Of a DNA stretch of 64,000 nt, positions 1 through 19,746 are shown piece after piece. The position numbers and the translations under genes were made by a program. The DNA lies in assembly GCF_022539665.2 (NCBI RefSeq), contig NC_081333.1:9980971-10044970 (forward strand). Reading direction: 5' to 3'. The notes below the pieces were generated by a model. The model was not told where the DNA came from and did not search any database. It was given only the letters and a program-made list of their open reading frames with translations. Position 1 is the first letter of the stretch. Each line of letters starts with the position of its first letter. This DNA comes from Daphnia carinata. Taxonomy: Eukaryota; Arthropoda; Branchiopoda; Diplostraca; Daphniidae.

Positions 1-682
1 TGCATACAATTGTCCGGCTAAGTTGTCGTCTGGTGAAACAATTTTGGACCAATAGCTCTAAATTTCGAAAAGCACTCGCTTGACGATAGGCCATTTTATC
101 GCACTATTTTATTTCTGAATTTCACAACTAAACTAATGCGAAAGTCAATTTTATTTGTCAGACTTCCTGATTAAACGTCCTTTCTTCAAAAGGATTGAAG
201 ACCACTTCTTTCAGTAATTTCTAGCAGACGAACATATGTGTTGAAGTTACGTAAATTTGTTGCGGAAAAAACATTGGTTTGCGCGGAACGTTACATCATT
301 TTACTTTCTTTTACTCCTTTACTTTGACTCCATGAAACTGGCAAATAGTTATTAGTCAAAAATTATATTGCGTGAGATGAAAAGTTGTTTTAATCTTAGG
401 AAGGTGACAAGCAGTTGCACTTGAATTCAGATTCAAAATGAGAAAAAAGTTGGTAAAAACCACCACCAGAGGTCCAATGAAGAAAACCGGTGCGTCTAAA
501 AGCGACAACTAAGCACCAAGCGCCTTTTGGTTTAAAAACTTGACTGCTAGTGTTTGTGTCTAATGCTTTTCAGCGTCAACACAGTCAGATTTTATTTTCA
601 TATTTTGCCATTTTAGTTTAATTTCGTGCTTTTAAACAGTGCAGAGCATGTAGTTTCTTTTATTTTGAACCTGGAGCACACC
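1..682. other. 5' flank of CENPL, no gene recognised
   Basis: The stretch is AT-rich and has no open frame that I recognise. A short frame begins with ATG at 438 (24 codons, rich in Lys and Thr) after a possible splice acceptor at about 400. In another frame the same acceptor opens about 13 codons before a stop, so this could be the last exon of a gene entering from the left. Neither reading can be confirmed. The CENPL promoter must lie here, but I see no clear TATA box. Confidence 0.4.
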
Positions 683-1934
683 ATGAGTCGACGGAAAAGC
701 AGTATTTTACTACCCTTCAACACCACGGCGAGCAAAGCCGGCAATCAGACCGAAAATGCTTCTCATGTTCGAAGTAGAAAGACTCCTGCAAAAAGAAGAA
801 GAACCCAAGTTGAAGTGTTGGAAACACGCTCGGATGAAAATAACCTTGAAGTGTATGATGGTAAACAAAACTTGTCACACCCATTAACTTACCTTTTAAT
901 CTATCATAATATCTTGCAGACCTGAAACAAAAAATGTGGAGCATTTATCGTGTTGCTGACTTAAACAACTTCAACTACCAAAAGCCAGGCACATTTCCAA
1001 GATATGGACGTATTTTATCTCGACATCTAGTTCACTCCTTCACTCAGCCTGTCACGTTACAGGCAACATTTTTGGAAAAACCTGATTTTAAAGGCTTTGA
1101 AGGTGAAAACCCACCAGTTCATATTAAAGTTGAAGACATACAGTTAAATACCCCTCGGCTTGTATATGAAGGTGAAGTTCTCTAACTTCTCCATGTTCCA
1201 ATCAATACCTACTGACCATAGTATTTTCTCTGCAGGCATCCTTTTTTCAGCTCATGCAGCTGTAGACTCAAAAGTTGAAGGAGCTGCTTATTTACCAGTT
1301 CTCTTGGCAAGAGGGCCCATACCTGTTCGAAACAAGGTTCACGAATGTCTAACCGCAGTTTTTTCTTCCGCCATTCACGAAGTTTCATTTCCTCCTGAAG
1401 AAATGCAGTGGATGATTGCAGCTTGGTCAGGCTTTCTAAATGAGTCCCAAAAAAATAAAGAAGTGAACTTTCTATATGGCCTTCCGGCAAAGCCAGACAC
1501 AATCCAATGTCAGTATTCTGTGAATTTCATCAAAGACCTTTGGAGATGGTTAGTCATTTATGTTCTGTACCTTTCGTCGACAATTTTAATTTCCAAGCTT
1601 ATCTTATCACAGCATCCATGACCAAGACAGCCTAGTTGTAGAACTGAATGAAGTCAAGAAATTCCATGATGTCCTGGTGAGGCATACGTATCAAACGCTC
1701 GGTCTCAACTTGGCCGCCGTTCCATTGGTCATATACAGAACACCTGACTTTGAAATACATGCCACTGGAAAAGTAAAAACTATAAATAGGTTGCATTTTG
1801 TGTGGTTATGTTGTATCAACCCGCTTTTATGCCTCTAGGTTAAAGTGAGAACTGTCGAATTCGTCCCGAGGATTTTACACTTTATCGCAGACTTGTGTGA
1901 AACCCGAAATAGAATGGATTTAAACGAGTCATAA
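683..1934 (+). CDS. CENPL: Centromere protein L (CENP-L), inner kinetochore subunit
   Basis: CENP-L pairs with CENP-N in the constitutive centromere-associated network (CCAN) and helps hold kinetochores on CENP-A chromatin. Exons: 683-860, 920-1171, 1236-1548, 1613-1772 and 1839-1934. Introns are 59-66 bp, all GT-AG, and phases close to give 332 residues (human CENP-L is about 344). Family landmarks in order are a basic Ser-rich N-terminus, a WSIYRV block near residue 65 (vertebrate WTIYSL), a WMIAAWSGF block (vertebrate WMAAMWT), then KDLW, and a C-terminal LGLNLAAVPLV followed by the KVKVRTVEF strand and a closing helix. I chose the ATG at 683 because it opens the basic tail. An upstream in-frame GTG at 626 is not a normal eukaryotic start. 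The next gene downstream is ACTN on the same strand, 3.1 kb away. The family call rests on remembered conservation and spacing. Confidence 0.85.
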
Positions 1935-4900
1935 CCAGAAAAATGTTCATGAACCCCTTAACCACTGCCGGTGAGATCTTTTTCTTTTCCGAAAGATTCA
2001 TTGAACGACAAACAGTTAAATGGCTTTCTCTTGGACTTAATTTCCTTCCCATTTTGGTCATACCACAATCCATCTGGGGAGAAAGTGATCATTGTTTTAC
2101 CCTCATAGTGGATAACATATTGTATTTCTGCTCCAATAGCCAAGTGCAGCATTTCTACTTCTCCGTAAAAGAATTTTATGTTTGTACAAATGATAAAAAT
2201 TCATTAAAAGAGGAAAAAGCTCTAGAGCTGAAACCCACTGCGGACCCGGGTAGGAACTCGGGATCTCGTACACAGATGGGGTCTCTATCTAAGTTATGAA
2301 TTGCCGTTTTAACCATTACAAAGCTCCTACTAGACAACCGCTTTTATCTTTCTCACCTCGTTCTCACATTTTTTTTCCTTTTTTAGTAGAAAGCATTTTA
2401 ATGTGTATTTATCGAGTTTTTGTAATGTTGGAAATACATTTTTAATTACAGAGGTTATCGGGCTGGTAGGCGCATAGGTTGTTGAAATACGTCCAAATAA
2501 GCAAGGTTCTCGGTCGGTCATTGAAATCAAGAGTGGAGAGGAATCAAAATTCGCCAGTCTGTCGTTCATTATACATTCGGCTTATCCGTTTTCGTAACAT
2601 AAAGACAGATATACGGTATCAGCGCAAGGAGATCCTATTTGTTAGGGGACGCCAACGATTCGATTCGTCTACGTTTCTTTTAACGAGGAAGTCGGGGACT
2701 GATAGAAAACCCGAAACGGCATTGTAAACGGCATTGCTAGTAAAGGAAAGAAATGGTTTATTAACGCAAGAATCCAAAAGTCACCCCTCCCATGCTAGTT
2801 TTCCTTGTTTCGGTTGCACCGATTGTCGCAAGCGAACGAAGGATTGCAGTGTTTACCTAATTTTTGAATTGTACTGCGTGAAGAAACAGATACGGAACGC
2901 CTTAGCCATAATTTACAGTGCTTCTACCTCGTGTGGCGTCTGTAATTGTTGGTCGGAGAAATAAGGGCGACGCGTAAAGCTCCACCGACACGGCACTGAA
3001 TGAAGAGACAGGCGCCGTGGGACGTATCTCTTTGATATGTATAGCAAAGATGGTGATAGTTGGCCCGTTTATTTTCATCCGAAACGAATGAAGAGTAGCG
3101 CCAAAGAAATCTATTTTTAGACGCACTAGGCGCAAGAAAGCTGACGAGGCCTCTCCCCATTCTTTTAGTTGGTGTGTGTTGGCGACTGGAAGCTAATGGC
3201 TAGCGACATCTTGTCTCCCACTAATGAAGATTGTTCGCTGAAAAATTTTTTAGAAGGCCAGCAAGAATTCTCCTTATTTTCCAGTTTTGTTGTCACTTAC
3301 TTCTAGAAAAGCCTTGCAATAAAAAAGAACGTTTCCCCCCCGTTCGTGTAGTCAACAATGAGAGGAGGTAAACAACCACAAAAATACCTGACGGAATCAC
3401 AAACTAAACACGTCGTGCATTGATAATTTTATTTGTTCTAATTTATCAGCATAGCTGTGTGTTGTATGTGCCGAGTTTTCGTTTGGAGGATTTCGAACCA
3501 GGTCAAAATATTCAATTTTCACTTTCTTTTTTGTCCTTTGCTGGTGGAGCTGTTTTGGCAGAAGCTTGCCGGACAAACGGGCGTTGTTGTGCAGAGGTGA
3601 AGTCATCCCACCCGATTTAGAATAGATAGGAAGTAAGAGGAACGCGAACGAATTCAATTGGCGTAGAACTAATGAAAGCTTTTCTCATTTAGAGGAGGTA
3701 TGTGTGGCATGCAAGCATTACCAAATTATAATTTAATATTTATGCAAGACGTCTTAAGCGTAGAACGATAAACTTCTACTATCTTGATTGAAAAGCTTAA
3801 GCTACTTAAATGGCCCAGACGGAGGATCCTACGTTCCTCTCTTATCTGTACTTTGTGGTTGATAAAGCTGCACCAAAATTGTATTTGGTTTACTGGTTAT
3901 CGTGCATTCCACGGCACGAGGGGCTGCACTTTAAGCTCATGACAGTGAACACATTTTAAATAATTGCATAAAATAACGTAATTGCTTTGGATACATGGCA
4001 ATCGAGAAAGAGAAGTTAGTAACCATGGCAGCAAAAAGGCGGAAACATAAGGGCATTATCATCCGTGGGAATAGATGTGCCGTTTCTAGTTCCTTGACCG
4101 CCCCACAACGATACATGAAACCGTCTGTAGGCGATGTATTAACATGGAAGAGCATGCAGTTTACCATACGACCGGTACTGTGGCACGAAAATAAGTCGAC
4201 GAAGAGTTGAAATTGGCAAGCAGAAGCATTTCCCGAGAAAATGCCTGGCCAGAGTCGAACGATACGGTTGGACAGGCTGCTTCGTCGCGACGTCTCTGCA
4301 GTCCAAATATCCAGCGAGAAAAGAAGGGTACAAGAAAACGTCAAGGTGATTAAACGACGTCTGCTGCTGTGTGGGCCACATGTATAACGAGAATTGAGGT
4401 AGCACTCCTCCACTAGTACAAAAATGGAGAAATATTCAAAGAATTAAAAAAACGAAAATAATAAACGAATAGACAAAAAATAAACAAAGAACAAAACAAA
4501 AAACAAAAAAACGAAAAAAAAACATGGCTGGCATTAGATTTCAAACTAAAATGGGTTGGGGGTATTCTGCGCCTTGCCTAACATGAGGCGGCGGTAGTAA
4601 GTGCCGAGATTGTCCGTCGTCTGAATTTGGCGTGGCAACGATGTACAACTCGATCGTTGCAGACGGGGAGAAGCAGGAGGAAGCCAGTCGAGGCCCGGTT
4701 TGCAGCCGTCGATCTTGTTCTCACCGGTGAAAAAAACGAATATCTGGTTAAAGCGATTCTCTCTTCACAGTCGCCTAGTAAGGCCTCACACAATCCATCT
4801 TGTTACACATTTTTTTCTTTAAGCAAAGCGTTTGTTTGGTTGTTTGTTAACGAATACTGACGCCAAACTTTTCGTTGCAAAAAAGGGGAGACACCAACAA

Positions 4901-5034
4901 CTCTCAAGTCTCAGCATCATCATCCAAACGGAGTGAGGGCCCAACGTCGTGTGATTTGGAAATAGCTCAATCTTTCGAGAGGCATCCAGCCCTTTATTGA
5001 AGACGAAAAAAGTTACTGTTCTGTTTCGAGCAAG
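1935..5034. other. CENPL-ACTN intergenic region, no supported gene
   Basis: Both strands carry only short open frames. The longest (minus, 3937-4413, 158 codons) has no family resemblance, no splice-site logic and a Cys- and Ser-rich composition typical of chance. A plus-strand frame at 3995-4210 encodes a small basic peptide that I also cannot place. A tRNA-like segment lies at 2225-2345. An A-rich block at about 4440-4525 is low complexity. The last few hundred bases before 5035 should hold the ACTN promoter and 5' leader. Confidence 0.5.
2225..2345 (-). repeat. tRNA-like fragment, possible SINE
   Basis: Read on the minus strand, the segment has TTGTAATGGTTAAAACGGC, which resembles a tRNA A-box/D-arm. 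About 55 bases later comes GATCCCGAGTTCCTACCC, which resembles a B-box/T-arm (consensus GGTTCGANTCC) with substitutions. The anticodon arm is not cleanly foldable by eye, so a working tRNA is unlikely. A tRNA-derived SINE head or a decayed tRNA gene is the better reading. Confidence 0.35.
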
Positions 5035-14216
<9,182 letters not shown>

Positions 14217-16028
14217 AAAGAAGAAAAAAAGAAGAAGAAATTAAAAAAAAAGAAAGAAGGAAAAAGAGAAAACGAATTTAGAAGCCACCGGAACGAGAAA
14301 AAACGAAACAACGAGGCAAACTTTGTTTAGCAATCGGAATATCAACAACGCAGCCGCCACCACCACTCTTGTGTTACCATAATTATACCTACCAACTACG
14401 TCATAGGGTCCTCTCGGGAAAAAGACTTTTTTTTCATTGTTCAGCCTACGAGACTAAAAACAAAAAACATTCAGAAGGAACCAATCGCCGACCGGTTTAG
14501 CGTGTGGAGACAACGAGCGACAGAGAGAAATACGAGGGCGATGCATATATTTAAAAAAAATGAAAAGAAGAGAAAAAAGAACTCACTGCCTTTGTTTTTT
14601 TTTTTAACTTTATTTTTTTTTTTTTTTTTTTTACTGCTAACATATCTTTCGTCGACTGGCTCTGAGTCTTAAAAACCATTTATTCTATAATTTTTTTTTT
14701 TCTTTTGTTATTTTCCTTCTTATTTCCCTCTTTTCTGTTGACTCTCCCTCGCCGGAACTCCCTCCTTCTTCTTCAACCCCCCACCAATGCACACACACAC
14801 ACGTACCGTGTCCTAATTGACTTAACCTTCACTTTAGGTTCCTTCTTTTTTCCCCCTGCTCTGTCTCCTCGTGTGTGTGTGTGCTGTGTTTGCGTGCGGT
14901 TAAAACGTAGGCCAGTTTCTTTTTTAGAAGAGAATAAGGGCGTGAGCGCGTCCAGGGCAAAAGTCTAGTCGTTGCTAAGGAGAGAAACATACACACACAC
15001 ACACATTTAAGAAAAACATGCAAAATCAAATATTTAAAAAAAAAAAAGGGAAACATTTTACTTAAAGGAGATGCAAAAAAGTGGCCAAACTGTTTATCAC
15101 ACACACACACCGAAATCTTTTTGTTCTTCTTCAATCGGGTGGGGGAGTAACATCGTGACAATTGTATTAGAACTTGTCTTGACGTTACGAGGGAAAAACG
15201 TCACTTGTGGCTTTTTTTTTCATTTTTATACACAAATTCATTTACCTTTTTTTGTCGTCTTTTTGTTCGTCTAGTTCTAACCCCTGACGCTGCTGATTTA
15301 CCTTTCAAACAAACAAAAAAAAAAAAAGAAATAAATCTTTTGTCCTTTGTCCTCTTTCTCCTAACCCCCGAAAATATTTAGCCATGTCTTGTTATTTCTA
15401 TTTTTTTTTTTTTTTCGGGGAGTTGCCGCGCTTTAAACCTGATGATTCTTTTGAGACTCGTCACCTCAACGTGACCCTCCTGTGTGATTTTTTTTTTCAG
15501 AAAGAATTAAAAAGAAAATAATAATTGAGATAACATTAACGCAGATCGGTATTTGCAGTTAATACAATGGCGGGTCGTTCCCACTCTCTTTTTCTCTCTT
15601 CTGATATATTATAGTCTTCTAATAATATCTAATGATATATCCTACTAAAAAAGAAAAAGCGCTATTTTTTCCCCCCCTCCACCTCTCTGCTTTCAATAGT
15701 TTCGCTGTCGTGGACAAAGCTGAAACCTGGATTAATTTAAATAAATACATACGCTGCTTTCCTTGTTCAAATACTTTCATGACCTCCGCATCCTCCCGCT
15801 CCTTCCATTTTTTCTTCAATTTTTATTAAATCTATATATTTTTTTTTTTTAATTTTTGATTTTCGTGCAAACATGGCCAGGTGTTCACATGGAGAGAAAC
15901 GAGAAGAAATATAAAAAAGAAAAAAAAATTCGTGTTCCACGTTCTCTATATATATCAACGCATTAAAACAAATTAAAAAACAAAAATTTATTTCAATTCA
16001 AAAATGGAATGGTGAAATAAAACGGTTT
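14217..16028. other. ACTN 3' UTR and ACTN-REC114 convergent interval
   Basis: The ACTN stop (14214-14216) is followed by A-rich then T-rich low-complexity sequence, which fits a long 3' UTR. A polyadenylation signal candidate, AATAAA, lies near 15330. On the other strand TTTATT at 15987-15992 gives an AATAAA about 37 bases past the REC114 stop. The two genes therefore converge. Simple repeats include short TG and CA runs near 14870 and 14990. No coding frame is credible. Confidence 0.6.
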
Positions 16029-17167
16029 TTACTCTACATCCTTGGCCGCAGCGCAGTCAGAGTTCATCAACGTCTTCATTGACCGTTCCACGGCTTCCAC
16101 CAAACTAGGGAAATTGGGATCCATTAGGCAGCTGCGGACGAGGTCCGGTACCAGTTCAAGGGAATTACCAATATCCGCATAATCTAACGCGTCAAAGAAG
16201 TTCAGTTTTTGAGTTAGCTAGAAATCAATAATCGATGAATGCAAATTACCTGAAGGCCATTTAGAATGTTGAGGATCTAAAACGGCTGCGGCCAATTGTT
16301 GGAGCGAGATGGCGCATGTAGGTTCATGATGGTCGTCGTTTTGACCTTGTCGATCGGCGTCGTGTAAAGTAAAAAAACGGGACAGGTGACAAGCGCAGGC
16401 GTCAGCCACAGCCGTTGATTCTTCCTGGTCGTTGGCTAGAAACCGAATACGAAATTTGCGGCTAGTTTCCTGGTGCGTGACCGAATTCAATGATCATTTA
16501 TTAAAAACAAGCAAAAGCGAGGAAAAAAAACAAACAAACAAAAGGGCTGGGAAATTTGACAACCCGAGACTCACCTTGGTATTGGAAATGAAAAACAGCA
16601 TGTTAGGTCCACGTCTTAATAAATGGAATGCAAATTTTTCAGAAATATTTAAAAGTGATCAAATGATTGGAAAAGTTGGTTACTTAATTGCCCTCCACGT
16701 TCCTTGGGCTTCCGTCAAGTTGATGCACTCGAGCAACATATCATCGTGGACAATTTGAATGTAATGGCGCTGTAATGAATACCAAAGAATCAAATATGGT
16801 TGCATTGAAAATTTAAAAAACAAAAACAAGTTATGGTTATTAAAAGAATTTAAAAAAAGGCTATAGGAAGATCACCATAAAATCTCACTTGAGTAATTTG
16901 AATCCACATGTCGTGGGGGTCTCCAGCCGTTCTCTCGTGCCACGTTCCAGCGCCCGGCTTTTTGCTGATGATCAAGTTAGCATATTTGGACAAGGGCCAT
17001 CTCGCCAACGTGTTGTTGTTGTTGTTGTTGTTGCAAACAGGACTGGGCAGGGGCGAAACGGCACCAGATGGATTATTTTCGGATGCTGCTGCTGACGATG
17101 ATGTACTTGCCGTCACAACTTGTGGTTTTGCTTTGCTTCTCAGTAGCCTGGCTGCCTGGCTCGCCAT
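16029..17167 (-). CDS. REC114: REC114, meiotic double-strand-break accessory factor
   Basis: REC114 works with MEI4 and MEI1/IHO1-type partners on chromosome axes to let SPO11 make meiotic breaks. Minus-strand exons: 17167-16889, 16769-16684, 16614-16575, 16469-16250 and 16183-16029. Phases close to give 259 residues (human about 266). After a low-complexity Ser- and Asn-rich leader, a WPLSKYANL block near residue 54 matches the vertebrate WPLKRYG start of the PH-like domain. An SNTKETSRKFRIRF strand and a helix ending CACHLSRFF follow, paralleling TTIKDKSRMFRVQF and its following helix. The C-terminus has CLMDPNFPSLVEAVERSM, resembling the helical motif that trimerises and binds MEI4. The last intron is 66 bp (16249-16184). 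It removes an in-frame TAG, and CTAAC lies before its acceptor as a likely branch point. Divergent from the ETS gene. Confidence 0.85.
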
Positions 17168-18039
17168 TTTAAGTTTACGAACGACGATTGGAACTTGATG
17201 AAAAAAAAAGGAAAAAACGAGGGGTTAAAAACAAAACAAAAGATTTTTTGTTACCAGATACCCACTCACGAACGACCACTCACAGCCAACTCTTTGAATG
17301 GCGGGTTGTGGTGAACCCAAATAACACGAGCGTGAAGAAATGTGTCTTAACGATGCAGACGATCTTCTCATTTTCGCCGCCATGTTGTGTATTATTAATT
17401 CTTTTACCGGATTTGAAACAAAAACTTCGCCTGCGATTGGCGACATAATAATAAAAAAAGGGGAAACAAATGCCGCATTTTTAATTATAGCTCTGAGAAA
17501 TAAAACAAGCCTCATGATTTCAATGTCATTTGAAAGGTATTGATGGCAGTTAGCCAACCGTTTCGAGACACTCCTCGAATCAACAGCAATAGAGGTTTCA
17601 AGTCTCAAACCAAGGCCGACTAATGCTTATGTAACTGTCGGCATCTTTAATTCAACGGATTTATCACGTAGTAAATCACTTCTACAAGTTGTTCTCGAGT
17701 ATGTGGAAGAGGACCAGAGAGAGGGACCGACAAATGGCCTCGCGATTGAAAAGAAAAAAAAACCGGCATTAGGGTGAAATACGATCCTCCTTTAAGTTGC
17801 CAGAACTACTCGCTAGATGTCGTTGAAAATTGGAAGAGGGTAAACGGACGAGAAGAAGAAAAAAAGCCCCTTCAGTTTCATTCATAAAAAAGAAGAGGGA
17901 AGAAATGAAAATGGGAGGAGCTACAGCCAACTGAGAAGAGGCATATAGTCATACAGTGGAGAGGAGTCTCATGGCAACGGCCACGCAAATGCACGAGCAG
18001 TACTGACGAAACGTCAACCTCCCCCCCGCGTGTGTGCTC
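17168..18039. other. Divergent interval between REC114 and the ETS gene
   Basis: No credible gene is seen. A minus-strand open frame of 127 codons (17225-17608) runs upstream of the REC114 start. It shows no family resemblance and no good splice join to REC114, so I treat it as chance or 5' leader. Promoters for both genes are expected in this interval. Confidence 0.5.
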
Positions 18040-18244
18040 AGTTCCAGCCCGTGAACAGCAGATCAAAACTAAAATTTCCTCTTGCCTGAGTGGACGTGTA
18101 TTCACTCGCCGTCATCGACACACATGTGGACACTCTAGAAATCGCCGTTGTGTTTTTGTTTGTTTTTTTTGTGTCCACTCTTTTTTTTGTGTTGTTGATC
18201 GTTTTCAACTATCTCGTTCGTCGAACGCACTTCATTTTCACCAG
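18040..18244 (+). promoter_or_regulatory. Candidate first non-coding exon and start site of the ETS gene
   Basis: GCTCAGTTC at about 18035-18043 matches the arthropod initiator (TCAGT). Some 200 bases of mixed-composition sequence follow, ending in a strong donor, CACCAG|GTAAGA, at 18244/18245. No ATG-led frame continues through the donor. This fits a 5' UTR exon of the plus-strand ETS gene, since the only other nearby gene runs the opposite way. The same GCTCAGTTC string recurs at 32334, upstream of another ETS 5' exon. Confidence 0.45.
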
Positions 18245-19215
18245 GTAAGACTCTCTCTCACTTGATTGCCACGTTGTTTTTTTTGCAATTAGCATGGCCG
18301 GTTTCTACAAGTGTGGGTGACAATATTACGACACGTTGTTCTTGACGTCATGTTACCCTTTTGAAAACCTTATCGTTGTGTATTTATGTTGATAGCACAC
18401 GTTGCATTTCGTCACGAGTTCGAAAGGTTCCACTCAAAAACAAATACGGCGGTTATTTCAAATTCTCCTGTTGCCATTATTATTATGTTTCGAGGGGGCG
18501 GTTATGATGTCGTGGGAAATCAGTGTTTCATTTTTCGTAACGCCTCGAGGCTGGTCGCTTTTTATTGTAATGGCTGCGCCCTTGGTCCTTACACACGTAA
18601 AAAAATCTTATTTTTTCCCCCCTCACCGAGCCACCGGTGAATTAAAGAATACAATAATAAAAGTGTATTCAAGGGTGGGAACACACACACAACAATGTAG
18701 CTACTTGCTCTTCTTCTTCTTGTTATTATTATTTAATTTTTTAATACTTGCAAGATTCACCCCTTTTTGATTGTTGTCGGGCCTCTTCTTTTCATTTTGA
18801 ACGGTCTGAACGCTTTTCAGTTGCTGGCCAAGAGACTCGAATTTCAAAAGGGGGGTGCCAAAAAAAAACCTTTTTTTAGGGAGAGAGAGGGGGAGGGGGG
18901 GGGTTGGTAGAGTGCCATATAATACGATGGGTAATTTGAGATTGGCAACGTTATAACCGAAAAATATCACTCTCTTTCAGTTGAGAAAAAAGAGATCTTT
19001 TGTGTGTGAGAGTGTCTCATCAAATCCATTCCCAGAAAGAAGAGCTGCTCATCTCTAGAACTCTTAACATATTCTGAACACGGAGCAAAATCATCTTTTC
19101 TTCTTCACCCGATTTCTATCTCCTTCTTATTTATAACGAATTTTATTTTTTACTGTTGTAAATTCTACTTCAAGTCTTGTTACTTTTATTTATTTTTTTC
19201 GAAAAATGGGATCTC

Positions 19216-19466
19216 TATAAAAGTTACTGTCGTTGCTTTTTAATGGAGCTCTCCCTCCCCTCTTACTATTTTCTTTTTTTGTGAATAGAGAAAGAGACTC
19301 TCCTCGAGTCGCCCCCCATCTCCATTCATCTCGTGATTGTTCACTTTTTTTTTCTTGCTCTCCGGCCAAAGGGGTCAGTGTGTGTGTGTGTGTGTGTGTT
19401 AAGGTGGTGGATGATTGCACGACGCAAAAGGAGGGGGGAGAACAGGTAGCTGAAGAGGTGCCTCAG
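19216..19466 (+). promoter_or_regulatory. Candidate TATA promoter and alternative 5' exon of the ETS gene
   Basis: TATAAAAG at 19216-19223 is followed about 240 bases later by a near-ideal donor, CTCAG|GTGAGT, at 19466/19467. A (TG)n run lies at 19378-19399. This is compatible with a second non-coding first exon. No transcript evidence is available. Confidence 0.3.
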
Positions 19467-19708
19467 GTGAGTGTTATGAAACAACCCCATGTGTGTGAGC
19501 GAGCACACGTGAAAAGCTTATGTATACGACCCTATAATGTAATTGAGCAATAGTTTCTTCTCACGGTCCTTCTGCTTACTATGCAAATGATTTCATCTCT
19601 ATTTTTTTTTTTGGTTCCTCGTAAAAAATAAAAAATAAAGGGAAAATTTTCAAATTTAAAGCCCTTTGCTCTCGAGATGACCGGATGCGGTCGATTTAGG
19701 ACATTAAT

Positions 19709-19711
<3 letters not shown>

Positions 19712-19743
<32 letters not shown>
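19712..19743. repeat. (CT)n microsatellite
   Basis: About 16 uninterrupted CT units, followed by a poly-T run. One of the longest of several CT tracts in the 5' region and introns of the ETS gene. Others are at 36511-36537 and 42366-42397. Confidence 0.95.

Positions 19744-19746
<3 letters not shown>

Noticed and set aside
3937-4413. Minus-strand 158-codon frame between CENPL and ACTN
   Set aside because: No recognisable motif and no splice logic, with an overlapping plus-strand frame of equal quality. Most likely chance.
16218-16249. A 32-bp terminal intron of REC114 (donor 16249, acceptor at 16218)
   Set aside because: Too short for a normal intron, and it shifts the frame to an early stop. 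The 66-bp intron to 16184 restores frame.
17225-17608. Minus-strand 127-codon frame upstream of REC114
   Set aside because: No family resemblance, and the REC114 reading frame already begins with a good ATG at 17167 without it.
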